Counted from the first letter of the stretch, positions 20,480-32,009 are shown. The stretch: DNA of 64,000 nucleotides from Pleurodeles waltl (GCF_031143425.1 NC_090446.1:1023453066-1023517065); one strand, 5' to 3'. Numbers and translations are program-made. Notes: generated from the sequence alone by a model not told the origin.

Positions 20480-22645
20480 CTCCACTGTTCCTCTCATGTC
20501 CCTTGGTTTTCACCACCCTAGTCCTCCCTTTCTGAGGTGGAGGTGTGCTCACAGTAGGAGTGGCAACCGTCACGCTCTGGGGCCCCTTTGTGCCAGTAGC
20601 TGAAAATTTGATGGGAGCAGTTTCAGACTGTTTAGCTGAGGTGCTGTGTTGGGTCATTGGGACCCTGCTCTTATGCGCAGGACGGGGTTGGAGGGGGAGG
20701 GAAGAGGTCAAGATGGGCAAGGAAAAGCTTCTTAGGGACGTTGGGGCAAGATGTGGGAGGAGGGATGGGAGTGGAGGTTGAGGGAGTGCTTGTTGGAGGT
20801 GTACATCTGCTGGACTTGGGTTTAGGTACATGGGCAGTGTGTGTGTGTGTGAGGTGGATTGCTTTTGGGAGTCTGAGTGGGTGCATTTGTGTCTCTTAGG
20901 AGGGGGGCACACAGGGTGGGAGAGGACAAAGGGGAATCGTGGATGGATGTTGTGGAGGTGTCTGCAAGTGAGGTGTGTGTGTTGCTTGATGTGGTGATGG
21001 TGGCTGTTGATGCAGTGCATGTAGGTGTGAGTGTGGATGTGAATGTGAGGGAGGAGGAGGGGGAGACAGTGGAGGCAGTGGATGTTGTTGTGTGTGCAAC
21101 TGTCTGTTGTTTGCGTGAGTGCTTGTGGCCTGAAGTGTGCTGCCTGTGTTTGACTGTGCTACTCTTGTCTGATGTTTTGTGTGCATGGTTGTCTGTATGT
21201 GTGCATGGGATGGGTTAGGGTTGAGGAGACTGGGACTGGGAAGTGGTAGTTGGAGGGGGTACTATAGAAACAGGGACCCTGGCTGCCAGCAGAGATGAGG
21301 CCAGAGCGTGAAACGATCTCTGTAGGGCCGCCAACCCACTGTGGATGCCCTCCAGGTATGCACTGCATTGCTGCATCTGGGATGCCAGCCCCTGGATGGC
21401 ATACACTATTGTTGACTACCCTACAGAGATGGATCTCAGGAGGTAAATAGCCTCCTCACTGAGAGCAGCAGGGCTCACTGGGGCACGGCCTGAGGTGCCT
21501 GGGGTGAAGGAGATGCCCACCCTGCTTGGTGAGCGGGCACGGCCAACTCGTTGGGAGGCTACTGGGGGTCGGAGCTGTACCTGTAGCTGGGGTGGTCCCA
21601 GAGGTGTCCGCCACCACCATGGAGCTACCATCAGAGGAGGAATCAGAGTCAGTGTTGTCACCTCCTGTCTCCACCGTGGTGCTCCCCTCTCCCTCTGTCC
21701 CAATGGTCCCCTTGGCGTCGGTGGACTCTGCCTCATGGGTCCTGTGGGATTCAGCTCCCTCAGTTGCTGGTGCTCCACCAGATGATGCTAATGCACACAT
21801 GGACAGGATGACAGAAGAAAATAGAGGTGGGGAGAGAGAAAGGGAGCACTGGGTCAATTACAGCACCAACACCACAGATGACATACAGATTACCATCAAA
21901 CACAGGGACCAGGATTGAGCACTATGCATCGCACTGGCATTCCATTGACTAGGTACCACAGAAAGATGAGAGCCGACTACTGCCAACTGCAGCACTCCTG
22001 TGACCCACTAAGTCCTGTCTGCCCTGGAATGTCACCTAGCTAGATTACAAGATTTTGCTGTATACACATTTACCTTGAGCTAGACCACGTAGCAATGTCT
22101 GAGCTGACATTAAGGGGTAGCCACTAACTGAAACCCACCACCAGGATCACATGGCAACCAACAAACATGGTTGTCACGCTCACTGTACTCACCTCCTTGT
22201 GGCTGCTGTGCTGCCCTCAAGCGCCCATCCAGATCTGAGTAGGCCACCGCCAGTATGCGGGCCATCAGGGGGGTCAGGTTCCGACGGGCACGCCACAATC
22301 CCTTCTTCTGATGGGCGTTGACATGCAGAGGTAATACAGACAGGAGGACGCCATTAAACATACAATCCAGCCTGTCACACATATGGCCTACAAATACCAT
22401 TTCCATCCCCATTGGCACACACATCACCTGGCGCCCACTACCACCAGACACCCCCCCTCCAATTGACACGCTGCTAGCACACACATCTCCACGTAACCTT
22501 GTCACATGCATCGTGTCCATGGTGTCCTCACCTGCTGGTCTGGAGGCCCATACAGCTGTCCAAACAGGGGTAAGACCCCATCCACCAGGTGCTCCAACTC
22601 CTCCGAAGCGAAGGCAGGGGCCCTTTCCCAGGTCACACGGACCAT
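20480..22645 (-). pseudogene. Myb/SANT-like protein A of Harbinger
   Basis: Proposed exon 1 (22,645-22,532) starts with ATG and gives 38 residues including FASEELEHLVDGVLPLFGQL and LYGPPDQQ, followed by a GTGAGG donor. This looks like the N-terminal helix of a Myb/SANT-like domain. Exon 2 (about 22,321-22,193) reads HQKKGLWRA, then jumps to NLTPLMARILAVAYSDLDGR and ends at a GTGAGT donor. The remaining helices of the DNA-binding domain expected between GLWRA and LTPLM seem to be deleted. Exon 3 (about 21,800 leftward) gives an acidic Ser/Thr-rich stretch, then a stop, then GLASQMQQCSAYLEGIHSGL with an alanine-rich helix (ALASSLLAARV). The tail to 20,480 is low-complexity. It is divergent to the transposase. 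Domain identity is from recalled family resemblance; the deletion and stop make it a pseudogene. Confidence 0.6.
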
Positions 22646-22769
22646 GGTAGGATCCACACAGGTCACAGCAGCACATGTAGTGTAGGTGTAGTCCTGTAGA
22701 AAGTCAGGAATCAAGTGAGGAGAAAATGGCAGTCACGTCTGCAGCGGTGTACACCGCCACCGCCGCCAG

Positions 22770-22820
22770 TGATCCCCATTGGCCACTGTACTCCATAGAG
22801 ACCAATTTTAGCCAATGAGG
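22770..22820. promoter_or_regulatory. Divergent promoter with CCAAT motifs
   Basis: The ~350-bp gap between Myb-like gene A (minus) and the transposase (plus) has a GC-rich palindromic part and three CCAAT-box motifs: ATTGG at 22,778-22,782 and CCAAT at 22,802-22,806 and 22,812-22,816. Spaced CCAAT boxes are typical of bidirectional promoters. Function is inferred. Confidence 0.4.
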
Positions 22821-22997
22821 AGTAGCACGGCGGTGCAAGACCGCCTTCCGCCATGACGCCCAACGCCGGCGGAGTTACCTCACTTCCACCTGTTCTTACA
22901 TACAGGACAGGCATTCGCCATTTTATGGTGGTGCACAACATTTTGAAAATTGAGAACTGCGTCATTGCTGTAAATTGCACATACATTTCCAATCACA

Positions 22998-24203
22998 TTG
23001 TCCCATCACATAAATGGTCTATGTACACTGTGGTGGTGGTTCCATTGTTCAATTTGTGACACCCTACTCACTCTTGCGTCCCTTAGATACCTACCACTGC
23101 GGAGGGATAGGAGGAGGAGACAAGACCCCGTGTACAGAATCCTTGTGGACTTGGCTACACTGGAGGACAGGCACATAATACTGACCTATAGACTGGACAG
23201 AGCCACAATCACAGAGCTGTGTGCACAATTGGAGCCTGATCTGATATCAGCTATCCGTCATCCCACTGGGATCCGCCTCTTGTGCAAGTTCTATCACTGC
23301 TCCATTTCCTGGCAACTGGTTCTTTCCAAGTGACAGTGGGCTTGGCAGCAGGAATGTCGCAGCCAATGTTCTTAATCGTGCTGGCAAGGGTTTTGTCAGC
23401 CTTGGTCAAACACATGTGCAGCTACATCGCTTTCCCCCAGGTGGAAGATTTGGCCACTGTGAAGGCAGGATTCTATGCAATGGGACATATACCAAATATT
23501 ATTGAGGCGATTGGTGGTACACATATTGTGTTTGTCACCCCCCACCCCTGGGCCAATGAACAGGTGTTAAGGAATAGGAAGAGTTTCCACTCACTCAATT
23601 TGCAAATGGTGTGCCTGGTTGACCAGTACATCTCCCACATCACTGCCAAGTATCCTGGGTCAGTTCATGACGCCTTCGTCCTGAGGAATAGCAGCATCCC
23701 AAATGTGATGGCACAACTACAGAGGCACAGGGTGTGGCTAATAGGTGAGCTAGAGTCTCCACCCGCTGTATGTCAGTGTATGCCTTCAGGAGTCATCCCC
23801 CATACCATTGTGTAAGGCTAATGTTTGTACCTCAATACTTGCAGGTGACTCTGGCTACCCAAACCTATAGTGGCTCCTGACCCCTGGTAGGAATGCCAGG
23901 ACAGGGGCTGAGATTTGGTATAATGATGCGCATGGGCGAACCAGACGAATCATACAACGTACCTTTGGCCTCCTGAAGGCCAGGTTCAGATGCCTCCATC
24001 TGACAGGGGGATCTCTGTGCTACTCCACTGAGAAGGTATGACAGATAGTAGTAGCATGCTGCATGTTGCACAACTTGGCCCTCAGGCGACATGTGCCTTA
24101 TCTGCAGGAGGAAGAGATTGGAAATGACCCTGTGGCAGCAGTGGACCCTGAGGACAAGGATGTGGACAACAGAACATCAGTTATACGTCAATACTTCCAA
24201 TGA
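22998..24203 (+). pseudogene. Harbinger DDE transposase (HARBI1-like)
   Basis: The N-terminal part (recognisable from about 23,085) gives RYRLDRATITELC-type helices. After a frameshift at about 23,266-23,290 the frame continues LLHFLATGSFQ and GMSQPMFLIVL. The catalytic core follows: AIGGTHIVF (first Asp expected after AI, here Gly), then KYPGSVHDAFVLRNSSI, which keeps the second Asp. A 100-bp intron (23,745-23,844, GTGAGC...GCAG) splits GDSGYP. Exon 2 reads GDSGYPNL, a stop, WLLTP, AEIWYNDAHGRTRRIIQRTFG (third catalytic Glu, normally VIERTFG, here Gln), then FRCLHLTGGSLCYSTEKV, a stop, and CCMLHN. It ends TGA at 24,201-24,203. Two of three catalytic acids, the frame and two codons are broken, so it is inactive. 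Length and exon pattern fit the family. Confidence 0.88.
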
Positions 24204-24497
24204 CACAGAGGTGAGACAGTGGAACTGACATTCCTCTGATTATTTATTTTTTCAGTGTGGCTGTAGCAGGATGGCATTCATTTCCTTTTCATTTCAACTG
24301 ACTGTCACCTATGGCTTCTCATTTTGCAGATGTTGGTATTGTAACAACTGTGTGCTGATGTGATGACTACAGACAGCTACAGGTCATTATTTGTATGCTA
24401 TCACAGTGTTCAGGTCATTTGCACAAGATGTGACTGTTTCCATATTTGCACATTTTCATCACATAGAACACTATCACTCAAGTTGTGTTCAAGGGTG

Positions 24498-24503
24498 TTT
24501 ATT
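24498..24503 (-). terminator. Polyadenylation signal of Myb-like gene B
   Basis: TTTATT on the plus strand is AATAAA on the minus strand, 220 bp beyond the predicted stop of gene B (24,724) and within the convergent gap to the transposase stop (24,203). Confidence 0.45.
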
Positions 24504-24661
24504 GTAGTGAAATTTATAGACGGAAAACTGCATTGGAATGGGGTGATGGTAGAGGTAAGTCCAGGGTATTGGTCCAGTCTGTTTGTTGCACAGGTCCAGT
24601 GTCCAAGGGGCCATTGGAAGGGGAGCAAAGGCAGTTCAAAGTGGACAAGGTGACAGGGTGG

Positions 24662-24733
24662 GACACAAGGGGGACATTCAGGAGGGTCTCATTTCGGACA
24701 CAAGGGGGACATTCAGGAGGGTCTCATTTCCTG
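24662..24733. repeat. 36-bp direct duplication
   Basis: 'ggacacaagggggacattc' with the following 'aggagggtctcatttc' occurs at 24,662 and again at 24,698. It lies just past the C-terminal end of Myb-like gene B. Confidence 0.8.
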
Positions 24734-26138
24734 GTGGTGGTCTTGGCTAGTGACTCTGGCTTCTTTCTGGGTTGCAGAGAACATTTGTGGGGTGGTTCAC
24801 CTTCTGCAGGGAGAGGGGTACTGGTGGCCTATGGGTCCTGTGGCAGGACCTCCTGTCCACTAGCTGCAGCAGATGTGGTGGGCTGTTCAGTTGTCTGGCT
24901 AGTGGAAGGGGCCCGCTGGTGTGCTGTCCATTCCCTCATGATGTTGGCCATATCAGCCAGCACCCCTGCTATGGAGACCATGGTGGTGTTTAGGGCCTGT
25001 GAATCTTCCCTGATCTCCTGATGGTGTACCTCCTGCAGCCTCTTGTTTTCCTGCATGTTGTTAAGGATCTGGCCCATCTTGTCCTGGGATTGTTGGTAAG
25101 CCCCCAGGACATTAGTGAGTGCCTCCTGAAGAGCCTGTTCCCTGGGCCTGTCCTCCCCCTGGTGCACAGCTGTCCTCCGTGTGTCCCTGTCCCCCTGTGC
25201 CTGTGTCCCCTGAATGGTGTGCCCATTGCCACTGAGCCCAGGACCCTCATTGTCTTGGCTGTGAGGTGTGGACTGAGGTCCCTGTACAGGTGGGAACACT
25301 GCTAGGTTGACGTGTCCTGGGGACAGAGGTGTGGGGATGTTGGGTGGGTGCTGTGGTGTTGGATACTGAGGGGGAGGCTCTGTGGTGGACTGGGAGTGAG
25401 CTGGTGTGGCCGACTGACCAGTGGTCCCTGATGGGCAGAGGTAGTTCATCCAGATCCAGAAGTCCACAGTTACTGTCATCACTGAGGGCATCTTCTGGTG
25501 GGGGACTGGATAGTCGTGGCACCTTTGCTGCGATTGGCTGGGGCACCTGCGGGGATGTGAGTGATGTATTATGTTTCATGTCTGTGACATTTTGTACTTC
25601 TCTAGCTTCCCCATTATCGGTGCTGTTGCCCTGCCACCTTTGTTTGTGTATGGTGATGTATTGTGGGATTGTTAGTTCTCCATGCTGTGCATGATTTGGT
25701 GTTGGTTGTACATGCAGGGCTGGGAGGGCTGTACATGCATTGGTATGACATGCAGTGCTTGGCATTGGGGTTAGTCACGTGTAGGTGCACTGTGTGGGAT
25801 TGAGTGCAGTGATGGGAGTCAGGGTGAGGGGTGAGATGACATGCAGGTATGGGGGATGATGAGTAGCAAATATTAACTCACCAGTGTCCAGTCCTCTGGC
25901 TACTCCAGTGAGTCCCTCAGGATGCAGGGTTGCCAAGACTTGCTCCTCCCATGCTGTCAGTTGTGGGGGAGGAGGTGGGGGTCCACCTCCAGTTCTCTGG
26001 ATGGCGAGCTGGTACCTTGTTGCTGTCCAGACGGGCCACTCACCTGAAAAGCAGGATGTCTGCATGGGCGATGGTATGCCCCCCGACCTCCTGAATCACC
26101 TCTTGGCACTTCCTGGTGGACACAGAAACCCCAGCAGG

Positions 26139-27458
26139 TGTCCCAAAAGGAAAGGGGGAGTGGAAGAGAAAGAGACAAAACACTGCCACGTCTTGCTGGT
26201 CCAGCCAGGCACCCTGTATCTTCGAGGGCAGGTAGTTGTGGACAAAGTGAGAGTAGAGTTAGTAAACTCAACTTCCTTGAAACTGAATCTCTCTTTCTGA
26301 TATGGGCACGGGAGCGGTAGACGAACACAGGGATGCTCCAGCACTTTTCTTGGATACTAATAACTGTTGCCACAATTACTAACACTGCATTACCAAAAAC
26401 CCAAACTGAGTACCACAACAATAAGTACTGCAACACTAGGGCTGGCTTCACAGAGATTCACTGTTGCACACTACAATTAGAACTGCGGTTGCACTTATCA
26501 TGCACAAGAAAGACAAACAAGGGCATTAATTATATCACATATAACTTTCCTGCATGCATAGGGTTAAACTAGAAGGAACAAAAACAATCCAAGAAATACA
26601 AATGTCCACTCTGGGTTTAAACAGTTAGGGTGGCACAGTTTGGTTTGGTTTCACTGTGTGTGTGAAAAACCCTTCAAAAGCAAATTCCTCAAAGCTGAAA
26701 CACAGGCATGAATGACACAATTTAAATCCAAGAGTTATGCTATTAGAGAAAGAAAAGTCACGTAAATGCTCTTTTAAAATTGCACTGTCACTTTTTGTAG
26801 TACTTGAGCTCAAGCATATTTCCTGAAGCACATTTAGGCAAGTAACTACAATAATAATGTAGAATGCTCAGAAATGCATTAGTCTCTTCAAGATAAGCAC
26901 TCTGCCAAAATATGAGGTCTGAAATACACCAGCTGTTCTAGGAAAGCGTGGCGCTCAAAGAACAAACTCCTCTGAGAATACTAGTTACTTAGCTGCAGTC
27001 TTTTCCGGAGTGCTGGAGGAATGCCTGGTGTCAGCTGGTACAGGAATGAAGAAAAGAATTGCCTCAAAACTCCTGATTATGAGGATGACAGCAGGGGCTG
27101 GACTGCCAAATCAGATGCTGAGATCAGGAAGCAAACCAAAGCCAAGTAGGGAGGCATGCTTCACTCTGCTATTTATAGCCAATCAGGAAAGCAGCTGAGT
27201 TTCCACATGTGGATGAGTCACCACACCCAATTAGAAGCACATGTCTACACCACACTCAATTAGAAGCACATGTCTAGACCTGCTCACATTAGCAAACAAG
27301 CATTGGTAAAACAAGCATTGATAAAACCAATTGTGTAACACAGCACATTATGTTTACTTAGAAACATGAAGGTTTAACCAAGAACAGAGATCTGATTTAA
27401 CCCTAATCCCTGGGGATGCTGACAGATAATGCAGGAGGCACCTTGGGGATTCCTGACA
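26139..27458 (-). mobile_element. LTR-like insert in Myb-like gene B
   Basis: A 1,320-bp block separates the KVRSVA and ATRYQLAIQ parts of gene B, which look contiguous in the protein. On the minus strand it begins TGTCAGGAATCC and ends TTTTGGGACA (TG...CA ends) and has a TATA box and CCAAT-type box, all typical of a solo LTR. The immediate flanks (GCAGG, GCTGC) are not a clear duplication, and about 95 bp between 26,044 and 26,138 remain unexplained. Boundaries are therefore provisional. Confidence 0.45.
27168..27184 (-). promoter_or_regulatory. TATA and CCAAT elements of the LTR-like insert
   Basis: The minus strand reads ATTGGCTATAAATAGC: an inverted CCAAT box abutting a strong TATA box. 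It lies about 280 bp inside the presumed LTR start at 27,458. Confidence 0.5.
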
Positions 27459-28262
27459 GCTGCCACGGAACGTACCTTCCTCCGCAGGTCGTTCTACCTC
27501 TTCCTGATGTTGTCCCTTGTTCTTGGATGCTGTCTCACGGCGTTCACCCTGTCCACGATTCTCCGCCATAGTTCCATCTTCCTGGCAATGGATATTTGCT
27601 GTACCTGTGCTTCAAACAGCTGTGGCTCTACCCTGACTATTTCCTCCACCATGACACGCAAGTCCTCATCTGTGATACGGGGGTGCCTTAGTGGGGACAT
27701 GGGTGTTGTGTGGTGTGTGTTGTGCTGAGGGTGCTGAGTAATGTGGTGGGGTGTGGGATGTGGGGTGCGTGACGGATGAATGGTTGTTTGTGGTGTGTGT
27801 GTAGTTGTCTCTGATTTGCGTGGCTAGCTATTGCAGTCTGTTCGTGTTCATTAAGGGTTGTGTGTGATGTGGGTGTGTGTTTTATAGTGCTGTGGGTGGG
27901 TGTGTGTGGTGTGTGTATGAGTGTCAGGTGTGTGATTATCGTTTTGTCCAATGTTGTGTTGTTTAGTATTTGGGTGGCCGTTCTGAATGCACCAATGTAT
28001 ACCGCCAACGGTTTACTGCCATTGAATGCCCGCCGTGGTGATTCATGGGTCATAATGTGGTGGGCGTTGTTTTGTTGGCGTAACAGTATGGGTGTTCATA
28101 CCAACACTTTACCTCTTACCTTTGGTCTGGCAGATTTGTGTTTGTGGCAGTATTCTGTCTGTTTAGTGTGTGTGTGCATCATAATATGGTGAACGGATGT
28201 TCGCCTCCGTGAAGGTATCTTGGCGGTTGTCACTGCGGCGATAAGCGGGATTTACCCCCAAA

Positions 28263-28277
28263 GTCATAATGAGGGCC
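28263..28277 (-). repeat. Right terminal inverted repeat of Harbinger
   Basis: GTCATAATGAGGGCC ends the GC-rich subterminal block. It differs by one base (C for T at position 3) from the right end of the MITE at 16,764-16,778 (GTTGTAATGAGGGCC) in addition to one A/G change. The flank (ATA) is a mutated TWA or not a duplication. Confidence 0.6.
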
Positions 28278-29140
28278 ATAGTTTACGTTTCAGCAATGCT
28301 TTATTTAAAAGTATTATTTGTAATGCTTTAAGCAATGCTTTGTTTAAAAGAGTTATTTGCAAGGTTTGATTTCAAGGCGCAGCTATTGCTGACAGTAAGC
28401 ATTATTCCTAAAAGGCTGCAATTCTTTATTAATTATAATGGGTGCACACCATTGCAATGCTTTATTACCTATAATGATTGCAGATGGTTGATGGAATAAG
28501 GTATTTTGACATGTGATTCTGACCATTAAATGTGGTAACACTGACATAATTTAAACGTGACACCCTCCTAAGTGGCTGTGTGCCATTTCGATGAGGGAGG
28601 GAGTTACAGTGACTTTTGAGGTCATGACTCTTTAGGGGCCAAATGTAATATTACCAAAGGTCCTTCCTCCAGTCTTATGTACATTTGTAAATTACTGGGT
28701 AGTAGTAGGTAGTGTGGTGTGTGTGTGTGTATTAAACATACTTTTTCTTTTCTAAAGAAAAAAACACAGAGTGGACAATCATTACGGAATATTAACATAG
28801 CCCATACTAGCTCCCCTGACTAGGCCTTGGACTACTCTGCTTTGCTACCCTGAGAGAGTCAAGAGCTATAGAGGCGGGGTTTGGTTCCCAGTGAAGTGCT
28901 AAATGCTAAATGCTGACACATTATTTCTACAGCCACACAAGTAATGGCCAATTTCCTTACACCACTTATACAGGAACCGGCCTATCCTTTTAGCTAAAAA
29001 GAAGGAACTACTGTCACTCCTTCTACTAGCTGCTGAATGATCTTCATTGCTGCATATGAAATGGTCAAAGTTAGAACTGACATCCTTGGCGTGGTGTTCC
29101 CCCAGTCTTTTTGCCTTCATTCTCTAATTTTATTGCTGAT
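28278..29140. other. Unassigned intergenic sequence
   Basis: Contains short repeated phrases ('agcaatgctttatttaaaag' near 28,293 and a variant at 28,330) and a (GT)n run at 28,716-28,731. No gene or transposon ends are recognised. Confidence 0.5.
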
Positions 29141-31222
29141 CTTGTCTTTGTTGGTACAAGGGCTCTTCATACCTTCACACTGCTAACCAGGAGAAAAGTG
29201 CTTGTGGTCTCTCCCTTAAACATGGTACAATTAGCATACACTCAATTGTGACATTTAATTTACTGATAAGTCCCTTGTAAATGGTACTATATGTATCCCG
29301 GGCCTGTAGATTAAATGATACAAGTGGGCTTCCAGCACTTTTTGTGTCACCTGCTAAAGTAGCACTGCAAAACATGTCTCAAGCCTGACTATGCAGCCTG
29401 TAGTGCAGCTTTAAATTGTCATTCGACCTGCCAAAATATATCTTTTGCCAGGCCTAAACCTTCCTTTTTAATACTTATTACTGATCCCTAAAGTGCACAC
29501 TGCAGGCTCATAATGAAGGGTCCATGGTATTTAAAAAGCAGGACATGTGTATTTAAGTTTGACATATCCTGGCAGTGAAAATTTCCTGAAGTCATCTTTC
29601 AGTGTTGTAAGGCTATCTCTCCCATATACTAACACTGGGTTACCTTATTACACTTTATACGTTAAAACTTTAGTTTAGGAACAGATAGAGAAATACTTCT
29701 TCCACTCATTGGAATTGGAATTCAAATTTCTCTTTGATGCTAATGTTAGATTTTGACAAGGTTCTGAAAATGCCACTTTTATAAAGTTGTAATTTTTCTT
29801 CCTAAACCAAATGTTCCTTTCTGCCAGTGTTCAGGGTCAAATGACTGTCAATGGCTCTCCTGTGGAGTTTTGTGTATGCCTTCACGGCATGGAGACTAAA
29901 GGGCCTTGAAGGTGGGTCAGGGTGTTGCTTGTTGCTCTCCTAAGCAGAATGTCCTGGGGGTTTTACTTAGCATTCCTGAACTTTAATGGGTAGCCTCAGG
30001 GTTATGCTCACCCTCTTTTTTGACTTCTACAGACTGTTACCCTGCCACTGACAAACGCAGCTCACACCTAGGCCTGCCTGCCCTTTGTTACCCTGGACAG
30101 TTTAGAGCCAAACCTAGGAAAGAGGGGGCGGTTAGACTGAGGGGTCATCACCCACCCACAGGCTGGTACAGGGGATAAAAGTGGCACTTTAAGAATATCC
30201 CATCAGAACACTCCTGGACCTGTGGAAGATTCAGAAGAAGGACTGCACTGCTGTTTGAAAGGAAGACTGGACCCCAGCTTCCGCAGAAGTGACTCCCTGC
30301 ATGAGCTACAGGGACACAAGAAGCTTCCAGAAGCCTCCATGCAGCTTCCCAGCTGATCAGCACCAATTGGCCCTCCTTGGCCCTTCATAAGCCCTGCTAC
30401 TGGGCTCTGCTGGAGTAAGTACCGACTTTGAAGAGGTGTCCTGCGGTCCTTGGCTGACATCAAAGTGTACCCCTCCTGAACTTCAGGTGAAAATACAGAC
30501 GTTTTTGGTTCCTCGTGACCACAAAGAGGACTCTTGACACCAAATGATGACCATCCGTGATGCTCGTCAGCACAAATCTCCAATGATGACTGCTCTTTTT
30601 GTCAGCCTCAACAGTCTGTGTCAGCAGCAACAGTCCACATTGGCTACCAATGGAAAGCGCTACAACTAGCGGCTCTTCACAACACAACTGATAATGGTTT
30701 GTTATCTGCCTCTGCCAATGCAAACCTCCACTTGCAGGTTCTTGTGCTGTCATGGACTTGAGAAGATAAACTCATCAGTGGGACAACTCTTGTCCTTGTA
30801 TCTGACCTGTGCTTCATCGTGGTCAGCCTGAATTGTGAGTTTATGCTGGTCCAGTGCAATGAAATAACTACAAGAGGCACTGTGTGCTTTTTGGCATTAT
30901 TTTCACCTGAAACTTTAAAATTTCAGAACCCTTGTTCTACAGATTGGATTTGTCATTTTAGTGTAATTTTATGTACTCAAAATTGACTATAAATTGGTTT
31001 AAGTTTTTTCTTGTGTTGTGCTTTCACTGTATTACTGTTTGAGTGCTGCATAAAAACTTTACACATTGCCTCCAGGGCTAGCCTGACTGTTTTTACGGCA
31101 AGCTACCAGAGGGTTAAGCACAGATTTATTTAGTGACTTTTGCTTGTTCACCCTGAGAAGGATTGTGTTTATTACTTGAGTGGCGCTCTCACCCCTCTCA
31201 ACTAATAACCACATTTCTTACA
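29140..31222 (+). mobile_element. 5' LTR, family C (SCAN-gag element)
   Basis: A long diverged LTR ending in TTTCTTACA at 31,222, followed at once by a PBS-like TTGGTGTTAAGTGATGG. A TATA-like GGGGATAAAAGTGG sits at 30,172. The tail 'acattgcctccagggctagcctgac...agctaccagagggtt' is shared with family A and D LTR ends. The 30,060-30,480 block recurs at 33,180-33,560 and 50,560-51,200. The start is eroded and approximate. Confidence 0.65.
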
Positions 31223-31349
31223 TTGGTGTTAAGTGATGGAATCCAGTACGTGTATATGCCGTGCCTGTTCACAATATGACATTATGAAGGGTGACAGGAT
31301 GAAGTACCAACACATAAAATAATCCCTTTTCAGGAACTATTGTCTCACC

Positions 31350-31850
31350 CTTGAGAAGTACAGTTTGAAGTTCAGGGACAGTCAGAAGCTGTCAAGCCAG
31401 TCCTGGGTAAATTTTGTGGATTACTCCAAGAAGGTCAGGTGAAGGGAAGAAATGTGAGTAATTCTGATGAGTTGTTCAATCTTATTCTCAAAGAGCACAG
31501 GTTCACTAATTGTTTTGCAGACCTTAGCAAGCACATCATTGATTCCAAACTCACTATTTCCAGTGAACTTGCTAAGGAAGTGATCCTTTGGCTCAGCACC
31601 CGGGTCCACAGGAAGGTACCAGAGGAAGACCCCAAGAAAGGTGGATAGGGTGGCCCCAGCAGTAAAGGGGAAACAGGGAAAAACTAAAGGTGTTCTCTCA
31701 AGGCCCCCATAAGAGTTCTCAGGGAAAGGGTTCCCAGTCTCATCCTGAACAAAAGAAAGGTGGGAAGAAGCCCTTAGGCCACTTTACACCCAGGTGCCAT
31801 GAGTGCTATTAGTATGAACACTTTAAGTGGGATCCCATCCACGAGCACAA
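31350..31850 (+). pseudogene. Retrotransposon gag with SCAN-like region and CCHC remnant
   Basis: Reads EKYSLKFRDSQKLSSQSWV at about 31,358, a stop, then DELFNLILKEHRFTNCFADL, SKHIIDSKLTI and SELAKEVILWLSTRVHRK to 31,645. The pattern of 'ELxxLIxKEHx...LxxxIxDSKL...ELAxEVxLW' resembles the SCAN domain and the Gmr1-type Gypsy gag from which SCAN is thought to derive. At 31,792-31,845 a knuckle reads CHECY, stop, YEHFKWDP; it fits CX2CX4HX4C except that the last Cys is Pro. Several stops are present. It lies between PBS and protease in the expected order. Confidence 0.6.
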
Positions 31851-32009
31851 GAACAGTACTTCACTGATGAGCAGACCCCAGGGAAGGCAATTGTAGTGCC
31901 GAGGGTGGAGGTTGCCCCAGTTATTGTTGGGAAGAGTTCAGAGGTTACCCCAGTGTCCTAGAGTGGCAGAGAGATGGTGCAAAGAAGTACAGGGAAGGGC
32001 TCACCATTA

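Larger units (their letters stand above)
24724..27700 (-). pseudogene. Myb/SANT-like protein B of Harbinger
   Basis: The N-terminal part (27,700-27,462) begins MSPLRHPRITDEDLRVMVEE and continues with a Myb/SANT-like helix-turn-helix ending DNIRKR, a stop where W is expected, then NDLRRKVRSVA. A middle exon (26,043-25,882, donor GTGAGT) reads ATRYQLAIQRTGGG, a proline run, TAWEEQVLATLHPEG, ending GLDTG. A last exon (from 25,546, acceptor CCGCAG) starts VPQPIAAKVPRLSSP, with an acidic LLDLDELPLP stretch, then changes frame into a long Gln/Ala helix (ALTNVLGAYQQSQDKMGQIL) and GVLADMANIMREW. A TAG at 24,829 precedes a basic end (RKKPESLAKTTTRK) and TGA at 24,724. The nonsense codons, frameshift and insert at 26,139-27,458 mark a pseudogene. 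It is convergent with the transposase. Confidence 0.7.
18171..28277. mobile_element. Decayed Harbinger element with transposase and two Myb-like genes
   Basis: The right end GTCATAATGAGGGCC (28,263-28,277) is a Harbinger terminal repeat like those of the MITE at 16,150 and is preceded by a GC-rich subterminal block. No matching left end was found. The 18,190-18,400 block ('accgccaaattatgaccatggcggcg') looks like internal Harbinger text, so the left end is probably lost. Contents in order: GC-rich left region, minisatellites (20,055-20,460), Myb-like gene A (minus), divergent promoter, transposase (plus), Myb-like gene B (minus) with an LTR-like insert, right end. Known: Harbinger elements encode a DDE transposase plus a Myb/SANT-like protein needed for its nuclear import and DNA binding. 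Two Myb-like genes could mean two merged elements. Confidence 0.65.

Noticed and set aside
20457..21020. 187-codon His/Thr/Pro-rich frame as a separate gene
   Set aside because: It is the low-complexity CA/TG-rich 3' part of Myb-like gene A with no independent start or domain.
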